Below, piece by piece: positions 46,325 to 55,872 of a stretch of DNA of 64,000 bases (position 1 is the stretch's first letter; the number at the start of each line of letters is the position of its first letter). The notes below the pieces were generated by a model that was not told the origin of the DNA, ran no database searches, and saw only the letters and a program-made list of their open reading frames with translations. Made by a program: the position numbers and the translations under genes. The stretch lies in NCBI RefSeq assembly GCF_014905415.1, contig NZ_BNEO01000001.1:372001-436000 (forward strand), written 5' to 3'. Source of the stretch: Virgibacillus salexigens (GTDB lineage: Bacteria; Bacillota; Bacilli; Bacillales; Amphibacillaceae).

Positions 46325-48253
46325 TTATTGCAATTCTTGGATAAAAGCTTGATAGGTAGTAGATTTTATCAGTTGTTGGACAGTTATTTCTGAATTGACA
46401 ATAGATCCTAACAACTCATACATCTGCTGTAAATCTTCCTTACTATCTTTTTTCACATTTAACAAACATATGAACTGAACAGGCTTTGTCCCCCATAACA
46501 CCGGCTTTTTTAACGTACATACGGTTAAAAATGTTTCATTTGTCTGCGGTGTGATTGGGTGTGGAATGGCCACTAAATTACCATAGGAAGTTGGCGCAAT
46601 TTTTTCACGTTGATATATATAATTCAGGAAATCACCTTGAACCATCCCTAACTGAAAGAGCTGATGATATAAAAATTCAAGCACTTCATCTTTTGTCACT
46701 AAATCTTCTCTTAAAAACATGAGGTGTTTTTGGAAATAGGTAGTTATTCGTCCTTGATTGTTAATAAACTGTTCAATCCGTTCTAAATCCGAACTTCCCA
46801 ATATAGCGCTAACTTCGACAACAGGCACAGAAATATTCGATGCAATTGGCACGGAACTAATAATGACGTCAATTTCATGTAACGGATACTCATGTAACTT
46901 GTATCGTTCCGTAATTCCAACAACGTCTAGCGTTTGTTTAAATTCTGTTTTTACTTTGTAATAAATAAGCTGTGCTGTTCCAAACCCAGAAGCACAAACA
47001 ATTAAACAGCGTTTCGGACCTGTATGGAAATTTTTCCTTTCGATTGCAGCACCAATGTGTAAGGCAATATAGCCAATTTCATTTTCATCAATCTCTGAAC
47101 CTGTTTCCTCTTCAATTACCAACCCTGCTAAAATTCCTGCTTCAAATGCCAAAGGATACTTTCTTTTAATTTCTTCAAGTAATGGATTTCGTATATTCAT
47201 GCCATATTTGTATCGATTGATGGCTGGTTTCAAATGCAATCCTAACGCAATAATTAACTCCTTATCATGTTCAATTCCTAAGTTATATTCTCCCTCTACT
47301 TTATGCAGCATTTTTCGTATAATAGCTAAGATATTTTCTGAAATCATATGTTCATCGAGTACTTCTGCTTTATTAGGTTCCGATAACATTTTTGTTCCTA
47401 GTAAGTGAATAGCTATATAGGCTGTTTCTTCAAGTGGGAATGCAACTTGAAAGTGCTGCTCAACTTTCTTTACGATCCTTGCAGCTACTTGATATTCGTA
47501 TTGCGTACGAATTTGTTTTACTTCACTAGACTGCAACGTGATATGATTTCCACTACGTATGCGCTGAAACGCAATAGCGATGTGGACAACTAAGTTTTGA
47601 ATGGCAATATCTGACATACTAATATGATAGTTCCTAATCTGTCGGATAATAACCTGGGAAATAGACTCTACATCTTCCTTTTCGATAGAATCAATGAATT
47701 TTTCCATTGGTTGTTCACCACGATCATCGTTTCGCTCAACGATATATTCAGCCATACAAAATCGAATCTTTAATTCTTCACCTTCTAATCGCAATCCATA
47801 ATTAGGTCGGGATTTTAAATGAATGGAGTAGCGCTGTAAAATACGTTTCACTTGCTTCAAGTCATTTTGCACGGTAGATTTACTAACAAACAGCTCATCA
47901 GCTAATTGTTCCAACTTTACATAGTCATTACTAACTAATAGCCTGCGAATAATTTCTGTCTCCCGTTCTTCTGGTGTTTGTGGATGCATTATTCCAATTG
48001 GTAATTCATGATAAGCAATCCTATGCAGAAAATCGCGGAACCTCGTCTCGTCAAGTATTGCTAGTTTATACCCTTTTCCCATAATCGTTTCAATCTTTGC
48101 GCCATATCCTTGAATCTGGTCATCCAACTTCTTTATATCTCCCCTTGTCGTGCGAGAAGTTACATTATTTAAATCAGCCAAAAAAGCTCCTGTAACAGGA
48201 GCATCGGCAATCATCATTTTTTTTAAAATCATTCGCATCCTTAAGGTAAGCAT
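46325..48253 (-). CDS. licR: PRD-containing PTS-regulated transcriptional activator (LicR/MtlR type)
   Basis: 642-residue regulator. Domains in order: HTH_11/Mga-like N-terminal helix-turn-helix segments (about 1-150, including LEQLADELFVSKSTVQNDL), PRD1 (about 175-280, histidines in NLVVHIAIAFQR and AYIAIHLLG), PRD2 (about 295-395, histidines in LGLHLKPAINRY and YIALHIGAAIER), an EIIB-like domain with Cys in LIVCASGFGTAQ, and an EIIA-like domain with His in NLVAIPHPITP. Phosphorylation by HPr and the cognate EII tunes such activators. AAGGAG precedes the ATG. It sits after the PTS and GH1 genes and likely activates them through the inverted repeat upstream of the IIB gene. Confidence 0.9.
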   Translation of the reverse strand: MLTLRMRMILKKMMIADAPVTGAFLADLNNVTSRTTRGDIKKLDDQIQGYGAKIETIMGKGYKLAILDETRFRDFLHRIAYHELPIGIMHPQTPEERETEIIRRLLVSNDYVKLEQLADELFVSKSTVQNDLKQVKRILQRYSIHLKSRPNYGLRLEGEELKIRFCMAEYIVERNDDRGEQPMEKFIDSIEKEDVESISQVIIRQIRNYHISMSDIAIQNLVVHIAIAFQRIRSGNHITLQSSEVKQIRTQYEYQVAARIVKKVEQHFQVAFPLEETAYIAIHLLGTKMLSEPNKAEVLDEHMISENILAIIRKMLHKVEGEYNLGIEHDKELIIALGLHLKPAINRYKYGMNIRNPLLEEIKRKYPLAFEAGILAGLVIEEETGSEIDENEIGYIALHIGAAIERKNFHTGPKRCLIVCASGFGTAQLIYYKVKTEFKQTLDVVGITERYKLHEYPLHEIDVIISSVPIASNISVPVVEVSAILGSSDLERIEQFINNQGRITTYFQKHLMFLREDLVTKDEVLEFLYHQLFQLGMVQGDFLNYIYQREKIAPTSYGNLVAIPHPITPQTNETFLTVCTLKKPVLWGTKPVQFICLLNVKKDSKEDLQQMYELLGSIVNSEITVQQLIKSTTYQAFIQELQ

Positions 48254-48282
48254 ATCTAATTGCTCCTTACTGAAGGTTTAGA

Positions 48283-48338
48283 AAAGAGGGCGTTCTGGTA
48301 GTTGAATGTACTAAATCCACCAGAACGCTGTTTTTTTA
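48283..48338 (-). terminator. Hairpin between the GH1 gene and licR
   Basis: GCGTTCTGGT (48290-48299) pairs with ACCAGAACGC (48319-48328). T7 follows on the plus strand and CTCTTTTC on the minus, so it may partly terminate the PTS operon before licR. Confidence 0.65.
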
Positions 48339-48441
48339 CTGAAGACCAAAATTACTCAATTCTCTTTATTTTAGTCGATTTGTTAATAGAATGATACTTT
48401 TTTAGTATTTGTCTTTTAATGGATATGAAGGCCATTCTTTT

Positions 48442-49824
48442 TTAAAATCCGTTATGCTCAGCTACGCTTTTTATCCAATGTGCGCTTTTCTTTGGTGTTC
48501 GTTTCATGGTTTTGAGATTCACCGAGTAGAAACCGTAACGATTTTTATAAGCATTCATCCAAGACCAATTATCCATGAACGCCCATAAATGATAGCCTTT
48601 TACATTACAATCTTCTTGAATCGCTTGATGGACCCATTTTAGATGATCACGGATAAATTCAATGCGATAATCATCCTGAATTTCTCCGTTTTCTATAAAA
48701 CGCTCCTCATCTTGAACGCCCATCCCATTCTCTGAGATGAAAGACGCAATATTTCCATAGTTCTCTTTTAAATTAATCAAGATATCATAAATACCCTTTT
48801 CATAAATCTCCCAACCCCGATACTTATTCATCTTCCTTCCTGGCATTTCATAATTATCGAAAAACCAATCAGGCATAAACGGAGCATATGGATTTGGTAA
48901 ATGCTCTTTTGCTTTGACTCGACGAGGCTGGTAATAATTTACGCCAAGTAAATCAATCGTATTTCGTTTTAAGAGCTCCTTATCCCCTTCGAATGTTGAA
49001 GGCAGTTGACCATGCTCTTTTAGAATAGCAATCAATTCTTCTGGATATTCACCAAGAACAGCTGGGTCTAAAAAGCTACGATTAAAAAATAGATCCGCGA
49101 TTCGAGAAGCTCTAAGGTCGGCTGGGTTATTGCTTCTTGGATAAGAAGGAGTTAGATTTAAGATAATTCCAATCTTACTTTGTGTAAAGTCAAATTGACG
49201 AAATGCTTGCACTGCTTTCGCATGTGCAATCATCGTATGATAAGCTACTTGAACAGCCTTTTTGGCATCAACGATGTTTGGATAATGAAAATCATATAAG
49301 TAGCCACCTTCTACTGGTACAATTGGTTCGTTAAACGTAAACCATTTCGTTACACGATCGCCAAACAGCCGAAAACATGTAGCAGCATAATCTACATATT
49401 TATCTACTACTTCTCTACTTTCCCAACCACCCTGTTTTTGCAAATCAAATGGCATATCAAAGTGAAAGAGATTGACAAACGGTTCAATATCATTAGCTAT
49501 TAACTCGTCGATTACCGAATTGTAAAATGTTACAGCTTGTTGATTTAGCTCTCCCTGAGGCATGAGCCTAGACCATGAAAGCGAGATTCGAAAGGTGTTA
49601 TGTCCAATTTCTTTCATTAACTGTATATCATCTTTATAGGTATGATAAAAATCAGAGGTCTTACTCGGACCGACGTTATCAAAAAATCGATGAGGTTCTT
49701 GTTCATACCAATGATCCCAAATGTTTTTTGCTTTGCCGTCTTCGTTTGCCGCCCCTTCTATCTGCGTTGCTGAAGTTGCACTCCCCCACCAAAAACCTTG
49801 TGGAAACTGATAATTCACTTCCAT
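48442..49824 (-). CDS. GH1 6-phospho-beta-glucosidase (GmuD-like)
   Basis: 460-residue glycoside hydrolase family 1 enzyme, cytoplasmic. It starts FPQGFWWGSATSATQIEGA, with the acid/base Glu in TFNEP (E166) and the nucleophile in ISENGMG (E365). The end NWSWMNAYKNRYGFYSVNLKTMKRTPKKSAHW resembles PTS-linked family members. Because it is encoded with a cellobiose-type PTS, the substrate should be a 6-phosphorylated disaccharide, releasing glucose-6-P or mannose-6-P. AGGAGG precedes the ATG; it lies 25 bases after the IIA gene. B. subtilis LicH is GH4, so the module is a mix of lic and gmu features. Confidence 0.9.
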   Translation of the reverse strand: MEVNYQFPQGFWWGSATSATQIEGAANEDGKAKNIWDHWYEQEPHRFFDNVGPSKTSDFYHTYKDDIQLMKEIGHNTFRISLSWSRLMPQGELNQQAVTFYNSVIDELIANDIEPFVNLFHFDMPFDLQKQGGWESREVVDKYVDYAATCFRLFGDRVTKWFTFNEPIVPVEGGYLYDFHYPNIVDAKKAVQVAYHTMIAHAKAVQAFRQFDFTQSKIGIILNLTPSYPRSNNPADLRASRIADLFFNRSFLDPAVLGEYPEELIAILKEHGQLPSTFEGDKELLKRNTIDLLGVNYYQPRRVKAKEHLPNPYAPFMPDWFFDNYEMPGRKMNKYRGWEIYEKGIYDILINLKENYGNIASFISENGMGVQDEERFIENGEIQDDYRIEFIRDHLKWVHQAIQEDCNVKGYHLWAFMDNWSWMNAYKNRYGFYSVNLKTMKRTPKKSAHWIKSVAEHNGF

Positions 49825-49849
49825 TACTGTACCTCCTATTTATATCTGA

Positions 49850-50155
49850 CTACTTATTTCGATAGATTTCAATTATTTCAATCGCAAGATCTCTTACTGT
49901 CATAGTTGTCATTAAATGATCCTGTGAATGGATAAGCATGACATTAATCACATTCTCCTCCCCTTTTGCCTCATTTTGAAGGAGTTTTGTTTGATACTCA
50001 TGTGCCTTACTTAATTCTTCACCCGCTTCTTCTACTAATTCATCCGCTTTAGAAAAATCACCATGTTTAGCTTCTTGAATAGCCTCCATCACATTCGATT
50101 TACCATTACCTGCATGCAAAATAATTTGAAATGCAATTTCTGTTGTTTGATCCAC
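49850..50155 (-). CDS. licA: PTS lactose/cellobiose-specific IIA component
   Basis: About 101-residue all-helical IIA protein. It includes EIAFQIILHAGNGKSNVMEAIQEA and the phosphorylated His in INVMLIHSQDHLMTTM. I choose GTG 50155, six bases after AGAGGTG, over a GTG three codons upstream that overlaps this site. It passes phosphate from HPr to IIB. The gene is 26 bases after IIC. Confidence 0.93.
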   Translation of the reverse strand: MDQTTEIAFQIILHAGNGKSNVMEAIQEAKHGDFSKADELVEEAGEELSKAHEYQTKLLQNEAKGEENVINVMLIHSQDHLMTTMTVRDLAIEIIEIYRNK

Positions 50156-50181
50156 GATTTTCACCTCTCATGACTGTTCAA

Positions 50182-51480
50182 TTACGTCGATTTTTTTGTT
50201 TCTGCTTTTTTCTCTTTCTCATAGTAGCTTTTATCCATAATTTTCAAGAATGGCCACCAAATAGCAATAACAACAAGTAAATTGAAAGCTTGTAATACAC
50301 CGCCTTGCCATGCATTCCCAGTTGCTAGAAATCCATTTAAAATAACAGGTGTTGTCCAAGGAACAATGACCCCTGCAGGTGGTGGAACTAATCCTGTAGC
50401 CATTGCAACATACGTAATAACGGTAACTACTACTGGTGCAACAAGCCATGGAATAATAATCAATGGATTCATAATAATTGGTAAACCAAAAATAATTGGT
50501 TCGTTTACATTAAAAATACCAGCAGGAGCTCCTAGCTTTCCTAATTCTTTCAATTGTCTACTTCTCCCGATGATAAAGATTAGGATAATGACAGCTAATG
50601 TCATACCTGACCCACCCATACCAACAAGAAAAGAATCAACAAACTGTTTGGTCACAATGTTTGGCAATTCATTTCCAGCCTGAAATGCAGACAGGTTTTG
50701 ATCATTTAATGCATACCAAATTGGATCGAAAACGGAATTCACAATGATTTGGCCATGAAGACCAAAGAACCAGAAGAGTTGAATTAATAGTACGGCAATA
50801 ATCGTTGCGGGTAATCCACTACCTAATTCAGTTAATGGTTGTTGTATAATAGTATAAATAAAATTCTGTAGCGTCTCAAAATTAGTATAACTAAATAGAA
50901 TACGGATAACTAAAAATACAGATAATGTTAACGTGATTGGAATTAATGCACTAAATGATCTAGAAACAGCACCTGGTACTCCAGCAGGCATTTTGATAGT
51001 CCAATCTTTTTTCACAAAAAAGTGATATAATTCTGCAGAGATAAAGGCTGTAAAGATACCAAGGAACATTCCTTCTGCTCCAAGACTCGCTGTAGGAATA
51101 ACCCCGGAAACACCTTCTAATACTTGCGGAGTTAAGATAAGGAATGCAGCTAATGCCACAACTCCACCGTATATTGCCTCGCCTTCATAATGTTCGGTTA
51201 GCTTATAACCGATCCCAACAATGACGAACATCCCCATAATACTCAACGTTGCAGCTGAAGCTGGACCTAAAGCATTTTGGTATGCTGTATATGCCTCCTC
51301 ACTAATCATCTTATCCAGAAAAGGAAAATTGGCAATAACAACAAAAATGGATCCAAAAATAATCAGTGGTAAAGCAACCATAAATCCATCACGTAAAGCT
51401 GATAAATACCGATTATTGTTTAACTTATCAGCAATAGGTAATAAGAAGTTCTCCAACATTTCCATAAACTTCCCATTCAT
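50182..51480 (-). CDS. licC: PTS lactose/cellobiose-specific IIC component
   Basis: 432-residue membrane channel with about ten helices. Family motifs are NRYLSALRDGFMVALPLIIFGSIFVVIANFPF at the N-terminus, FWFFGLHGQIIVNSVFDPIWYAL, FLVGMGGSGMTLAVIILI and GIFNVNEPIIFGLPIIMNP with the substrate-binding Glu. It transports and phosphorylates a beta-linked disaccharide together with IIA and IIB. GGGGGAG precedes the ATG. Confidence 0.95.
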   Translation of the reverse strand: MNGKFMEMLENFLLPIADKLNNNRYLSALRDGFMVALPLIIFGSIFVVIANFPFLDKMISEEAYTAYQNALGPASAATLSIMGMFVIVGIGYKLTEHYEGEAIYGGVVALAAFLILTPQVLEGVSGVIPTASLGAEGMFLGIFTAFISAELYHFFVKKDWTIKMPAGVPGAVSRSFSALIPITLTLSVFLVIRILFSYTNFETLQNFIYTIIQQPLTELGSGLPATIIAVLLIQLFWFFGLHGQIIVNSVFDPIWYALNDQNLSAFQAGNELPNIVTKQFVDSFLVGMGGSGMTLAVIILIFIIGRSRQLKELGKLGAPAGIFNVNEPIIFGLPIIMNPLIIIPWLVAPVVVTVITYVAMATGLVPPPAGVIVPWTTPVILNGFLATGNAWQGGVLQAFNLLVVIAIWWPFLKIMDKSYYEKEKKAETKKST

Positions 51481-51556
51481 TTAAATCTCCCCCTTTTAAA
51501 TGGCAGCTAAATAACGATTAAATAATTATCAAACACTTGAAATCGTTATTAACTTT

Positions 51557-51871
51557 TTATTTATTTCCCTCAAGCATCTCTAATGCTGTTGTTAACACCG
51601 CTTCTCCATCGATTCTTCCATATGCAATCGGATCAATGACATCAATAGGGACATTCAACTCTTCCGCGGCCTTCGAAAGCTTCTTCTTCAAAAAGCGCAT
51701 TTGCGGTCCAATAAGTAGTACATCTGCTTGTTCCATTTCTTTAACCACTTTATCCTGTGCTACTGCCCAAATCCGGACATCTAGTCCTTTTTCAGTAGCT
51801 ATTTCTTCCATCTTAGAAACTAATAAACTTGTTGACATACCTGCTGAACATGCTAAAACAATATTTTTCAA
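51557..51871 (-). CDS. licB: PTS lactose/cellobiose-specific IIB component
   Basis: 104-residue IIB protein with the phosphorylated Cys in IVLACSAGMSTSLLVSKM and the later IWAVAQDKV, VLLIGPQMRFLKKKL segments. It starts at TTG 51871 with AGGAGG upstream. First gene of the module; its promoter region has a cre-like site and an inverted repeat that may bind LicR. Confidence 0.95.
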   Translation of the reverse strand: MKNIVLACSAGMSTSLLVSKMEEIATEKGLDVRIWAVAQDKVVKEMEQADVLLIGPQMRFLKKKLSKAAEELNVPIDVIDPIAYGRIDGEAVLTTALEMLEGNK

Positions 51872-51949
51872 GAGAATTCCTCCTAGTTGGTAATTAGTTA
51901 ATTTTAACTATAGTTTAAAAGAATACTACCGGAAACTACACCTATACTT

Positions 51950-51969
51950 TTTCCGTCACGAAACGGAAA
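51950..51969 (-). promoter_or_regulatory. Inverted repeat, candidate LicR operator
   Basis: TTTCCGT (51950-51956) and ACGGAAA (51963-51969) flank six bases. It lies about 60 bases upstream of a promoter with TATAGT -10 and no good -35, as expected for an activator-dependent promoter. The link to LicR is inferred. Confidence 0.45.
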
Positions 51970-51971
51970 TA

Positions 51972-51985
51972 ATTAAGCGCTTACA
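51972..51985 (-). promoter_or_regulatory. cre-like site upstream of the PTS operon
   Basis: On the minus strand TGTAAGCGCTTAAT matches cre in the first 12 positions (TGTAAGCGCTTA) with the terminal CA changed to AT. Confidence 0.5.
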
Positions 51986-52072
51986 ATTATTTACATAAGT
52001 AAAGGATAAAGTTTAATTCATCAATTAGGTGGGTACTAACATATTTAGACAGAAATGAGAAGGAGACAGTTC

Positions 52073-52302
52073 ATGAAAAGGTTAAATCAATATGAAGCAG
52101 CTTGGATGGAGGAAGTTTTAGTTGAACATCAATGTCTATTTAAGATGAATGATCAAGTCTAACGAATTTGCATACAACAAACGGCGAATGAAAACCATAT
52201 AAAAAACAAGCTGCAATAGAAGAGAAAAAGCAATCGCTTATAAATGGCGATGATTTTTCGCTGGAAGCTGTCGTAGATATGATTAATAGCGGGGAACTAT
52301 AA
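52073..52302 (+). pseudogene. Decayed small-protein gene, family uncertain
   Basis: AAGGAG and ATG at 52073 start a frame (MKRLNQYEAAWMEEVLVEHQ) that stops after 29 codons. Another frame then gives a well-formed acidic end (QAAIEEKKQSLINGDDFSLE AVVDMINSGEL) finishing at 52302. Together they look like one small helical protein of Bacilli with a frameshifted or deleted middle. Neither half is recognised for certain; an IDEAL-domain protein was considered. Confidence 0.45.
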
Positions 52303-52323
52303 GGATCAGATACTATTATGAAG

Positions 52324-52361
52324 AAAAAGGTTGCAGGAACTGGCAAAGAACCAGTTCCTGC
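52324..52361 (-). terminator. Terminator of the peptide ABC operon
   Basis: GCAGGAACTGG (52333-52343) pairs perfectly with CCAGTTCCTGC (52351-52361); AACCTTTTTC follows on the minus strand, just past the last gene. Confidence 0.88.
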
Positions 52362-52368
52362 ATGTTTG

Positions 52369-53340
52369 TTAAACCTCATGGCAAGCAACAAAATGATTTT
52401 CTTCTACTTCACGATACGCAGGCATCCTTTCCGCACAATAGGATTTTGCAATCGGGCATCGTGTATGAAATGGGCAGCCTTTTGGATAATTTGCTGGACT
52501 AGGCATGTCCCCTTGTAACTTGATGCGTTCTCGCTTTATTTTAGTTTTCGGGCGAGGAATAGCAGATAATAATGCCTTCGTATATGGGTGAAGGGGATTT
52601 GCATAAATTCGACTTGCATCTCCTAATTCAACCTGTGCGCCTAAGTACATAACAAGGACTCGATCACTCATATGTCGGACGACTCCCAGATCATGGGAAA
52701 TAAATAAATAGCTAAGCTGATATTTTTTCTGTAAATCTTTTAAAAGCTTTATAACTTGAGCTTGTACAGAAACATCAAGAGCAGATACAGCTTCATCGCA
52801 TACAATCAATGACGGATTTAATGCTAACGCACGTGCAATACCTATGCGCTGCCGTTGCCCCCCACTAAACTCATGTGGATATCGATGATAATGTTCTGCT
52901 TTTAATCCAACTTCTTTAAGTAATTCCAAAACACGCTGCTTTCGGTGCTGTTTATTTAAATCGGAATCATGAATAATAAATACTTCTTCTAAGGCGTCTC
53001 CCACTTTTTGTCTTGGATTAAGTGATGCAAAAGGATCTTGAAAAATCATCTGCAAATTCCGTTTATATTTTTTCAAATGACGATCTGATAATTGTCCAAT
53101 AGAGTCCCCTTGAAAATAAATGGTTCCATTGGTCATTTTTTCAAGACCAATAATTACTCTTCCTAAGGTAGACTTACCACAGCCTGATTCCCCAACCACA
53201 CCTAATGTTTCTCCCTCATGAACAAACAAATCCACACCATTAACCGCTTTTACATGTGCTTTTGTACGCCGAAACACCCCTTTTTTTATTGGGAAATGTT
53301 TGGTTACATTGTTAACCTCTAATAACGGTGTTCGACTCAC
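52369..53340 (-). CDS. Peptide ABC transporter ATP-binding protein, OppF/DppF type
   Basis: 323-residue ATPase. Walker A GESGCGKS is at residues 50-57, FQDPFASLNPR follows the Q-loop, the signature FSGGQRQR is at 158-165 and Walker B LIVCDE at 178-183. The C-terminal peptide-transporter extension contains CPFHTRCPIAKSYC, a cysteine cluster that in relatives binds iron-sulfur or stabilises the domain. It starts at GTG 53340 after AGGAGGTGA and overlaps the DppD-type gene by 29 bases. Last gene of the five-gene operon. Confidence 0.95.
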   Translation of the reverse strand: MSRTPLLEVNNVTKHFPIKKGVFRRTKAHVKAVNGVDLFVHEGETLGVVGESGCGKSTLGRVIIGLEKMTNGTIYFQGDSIGQLSDRHLKKYKRNLQMIFQDPFASLNPRQKVGDALEEVFIIHDSDLNKQHRKQRVLELLKEVGLKAEHYHRYPHEFSGGQRQRIGIARALALNPSLIVCDEAVSALDVSVQAQVIKLLKDLQKKYQLSYLFISHDLGVVRHMSDRVLVMYLGAQVELGDASRIYANPLHPYTKALLSAIPRPKTKIKRERIKLQGDMPSPANYPKGCPFHTRCPIAKSYCAERMPAYREVEENHFVACHEV

Positions 53341-54310
53341 TCTCTGTCACCTCCTGTAACCAACATTTACTAGTATGCATCGGAGACAGATTAAATAATG
53401 GAGGTTCTTTCTGTTTACATTTTTCCATAGCAAATGGACATCTGGGATGAAATCGGCATCCTGTTATCTTATCGTCGGGTCCAGGCATAGAACCTTCAAT
53501 TATTTTTAACTCCTGCATTGGATTATCAACATCTGGAACGGAATGAAGTAACCCTTTTGTATACGGATGTTGGGGAGCTTCAAAAATCGCATCGACATCA
53601 GCCGTCTCAACGACTTCCCCTCCATACATTACCATGACACGATCAGCAATTTCAGCAACCACCCCCATATCGTGTGTGACAAAAATAACTCCCATTCCAA
53701 TCTCTTGTTGCAGCTCATCAATTAAATCCAAAATTTGTGCTTGAATGGTTACATCAAGCGCAGTAGTTGGTTCGTCAGCAATTAATAGATCTGGTTCACA
53801 AGCTAATGCGATAGCAATCATCACCCGCTGACGCATACCACCACTTAATTCATGTGGATATTGTTTTAACCTCTCTCTCGGACTAGGAATTCCTACTTTG
53901 TTTAATAACTCTATACTTTTTACAGTAGCTGCTTTTTTATTCATTTGCCGATGAATCATTAGTGATTCACGAAGTTGAAAACCAATAGTTAGGACGGGAT
54001 TAAGCGCAGTCATCGGTTCTTGAAAAATCATGGATACTTTATTTCCTCTTATCTTCTCCATTTGCACTTCTGATTGTTTCGTTAGTTCTTCTTCCCCGAG
54101 TAAAATGGTTCCATTCGTTATTCTTCCCTTCGCTGGTAAAAGACCCATGATTGAAAGAGAAGTCAAACTTTTTCCGCAACCTGATTCACCGACAATACAC
54201 AACGTTTCCCCATGATCCACCGAAAAGGATACATTTCGGACAGCAGTCAAATCTTTATTTGGTGTATGAAACGTTGTTTCTAAATCCGTTACTTGTAATA
54301 GTGGATTCAT
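53312..54310 (-). CDS. Peptide ABC transporter ATP-binding protein, OppD/DppD type
   Basis: 332-residue ATPase paired with the OppF/DppF-type subunit. Walker A GESGCGKS is at 41-48, then IFQEPMTALNPVL, signature LSGGMRQR and Walker B LLIADEPTTALD. GCRFHPRCPFAMEKC near the end matches its partner's cysteine cluster. The start is ATG 54310; an ATG three codons upstream overlaps the AAAGGATG ribosome site. It resembles the OppD-type gene at 375-1394 but belongs to a separate, complete operon. Confidence 0.95.
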   Translation of the reverse strand: MNPLLQVTDLETTFHTPNKDLTAVRNVSFSVDHGETLCIVGESGCGKSLTSLSIMGLLPAKGRITNGTILLGEEELTKQSEVQMEKIRGNKVSMIFQEPMTALNPVLTIGFQLRESLMIHRQMNKKAATVKSIELLNKVGIPSPRERLKQYPHELSGGMRQRVMIAIALACEPDLLIADEPTTALDVTIQAQILDLIDELQQEIGMGVIFVTHDMGVVAEIADRVMVMYGGEVVETADVDAIFEAPQHPYTKGLLHSVPDVDNPMQELKIIEGSMPGPDDKITGCRFHPRCPFAMEKCKQKEPPLFNLSPMHTSKCWLQEVTESESNTVIRG

Positions 54311-54324
54311 AAGATTCATCCTTT

Positions 54325-55851
54325 CTATCTACTAACTGGATATAGCGACCACTTTCCGGTAGGATCAACAATTAACCCCTCCATAGACGCATCATAAGCT
54401 GCTGTTACAATGCCATGATTCATTACAATCCAAGGAGCTTCCTCCATAGCAATTAAATTTGCTGCGTGTAATTTTTGCTTTCTAACTTCTTGATCAACAG
54501 ACGAACGTGATTCTTGTACCAATTTATCAAATTCGCTATTTTCGTATCTTGCATAATTGGAAGAACCAATATTATCTGAGTGTAAATTCGGATAGAGTAA
54601 TTCACTTCCGTCTGCAGTACTATTTGACCAGCCTAGAAAAGTCATCTCGTAGTCTCCCTTTCTAGCACTCTCCAAAAAGCTTGCCCACTCCATTGTTTCA
54701 ATAGAAACATTTAATCCGATTTCTGATAACTGTGATTGTACAATTTCGGCCATTTTCATATAATTGTCACGGTTGGCAGCAAATAGTGTGATTTCCTGAC
54801 CAGCGTACCCATTATCTTCTATCAGTTGCTTGGCTTTTTCAGGATTATATGCATACCCTTTTTCCTTAGCATCTTCTTGATAGCCGAAAACATTTGGACC
54901 AATAATACTCTCATTGTCTATACCAAGATCATTCAGTTGAGATACGTATGCTTCTTGATCAATACCGTATGCAACCGCTTGTCTAAATGCCAATTCATTA
55001 AATGGTTCTTTTTCCATATTAAATCCTAGATAGGATACACGCGTACCTTCCGTTTTTTGTACTTCAACATTTTGAATCGATTCGACACGATTAATATGAT
55101 CAGATGCGATTGCATCGATAAATTGGACTTCCCCTGTTTCCAACATGGATATAGCGGTTGAAAACTCTGGAACTACTTTGTATGTCACCTTTTCTAATTT
55201 TGCTGGATCTCTCCAGTAATCTTCATTTCTAGTTAATGTAATATGATCGCCTTCCACCCACTCATCAAATACAAATGGTCCAGTTCCAACTGGTTCTTTA
55301 TTGATATCCCCTTCCTGATCAGCTGTTGGGCTAACAATTGCTGCATTCGTATGGCTGAGAGCAGCTAACATCGGTCCGTACGGTTCCTCCGTATTTAATA
55401 CGACGGTATTTTCATCTTCCACTTCGATCGATTCGATCGGTGCAAGCAAAGATGCTCGAGGCGCGGCTCTATCTGGATCTTTCAATTGTTCAAATGTATA
55501 CTTCACCGCTTCAGCATTAAACGGAGTACCATCGTGGAAGGTAATCCCTTCTTTTAACTTAATAACCCATGTATTATCATCAGGATTTTCATACGATTCA
55601 GCTAATAATGGTTCGATTTCCATTGTTTCTGGATCCTGTGTGAATAATGTTTCATACACTTGATACGTTACATTTGAAGATACAGAGTCATTGGTATCAA
55701 TTGGAGACAACCCTGCTGCATCTGAAGTAGAGGCATATGTGATTTCTTGTGGGGGTGTTGTGCTTTCTTTTCCACTACTATTCTCACTACTACAAGCAGC
55801 AGAAACAATCATTAATACGAGCAAACATATTGGTACAAAACATTTTCTCAT
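54325..55851 (-). CDS. Peptide-binding lipoprotein (SBP family 5, DppE/OppA-like)
   Basis: 508-residue extracellular receptor. The signal peptide MRKCFVPICLLVLMIVSAAC ends in a lipobox with Cys20. The mature protein has ITYASTSDAAGLSPIDTNDS, VYETLFTQDPETMEIEPLLAESY, the family signature in WVIKLKEGITFHDGTPFNAEAVKYTFEQL, and VGTGPFVFDEWVEGDHITLTRNEDYW. Dipeptides, glutathione or nickel chelates are all possible ligands in this family. Unusually it sits between permease and ATPase genes. Confidence 0.94.
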   Translation of the reverse strand: MRKCFVPICLLVLMIVSAACSSENSSGKESTTPPQEITYASTSDAAGLSPIDTNDSVSSNVTYQVYETLFTQDPETMEIEPLLAESYENPDDNTWVIKLKEGITFHDGTPFNAEAVKYTFEQLKDPDRAAPRASLLAPIESIEVEDENTVVLNTEEPYGPMLAALSHTNAAIVSPTADQEGDINKEPVGTGPFVFDEWVEGDHITLTRNEDYWRDPAKLEKVTYKVVPEFSTAISMLETGEVQFIDAIASDHINRVESIQNVEVQKTEGTRVSYLGFNMEKEPFNELAFRQAVAYGIDQEAYVSQLNDLGIDNESIIGPNVFGYQEDAKEKGYAYNPEKAKQLIEDNGYAGQEITLFAANRDNYMKMAEIVQSQLSEIGLNVSIETMEWASFLESARKGDYEMTFLGWSNSTADGSELLYPNLHSDNIGSSNYARYENSEFDKLVQESRSSVDQEVRKQKLHAANLIAMEEAPWIVMNHGIVTAAYDASMEGLIVDPTGKWSLYPVSR

Positions 55852-55872
55852 TCATATCTCCCTCTCTCTTTT

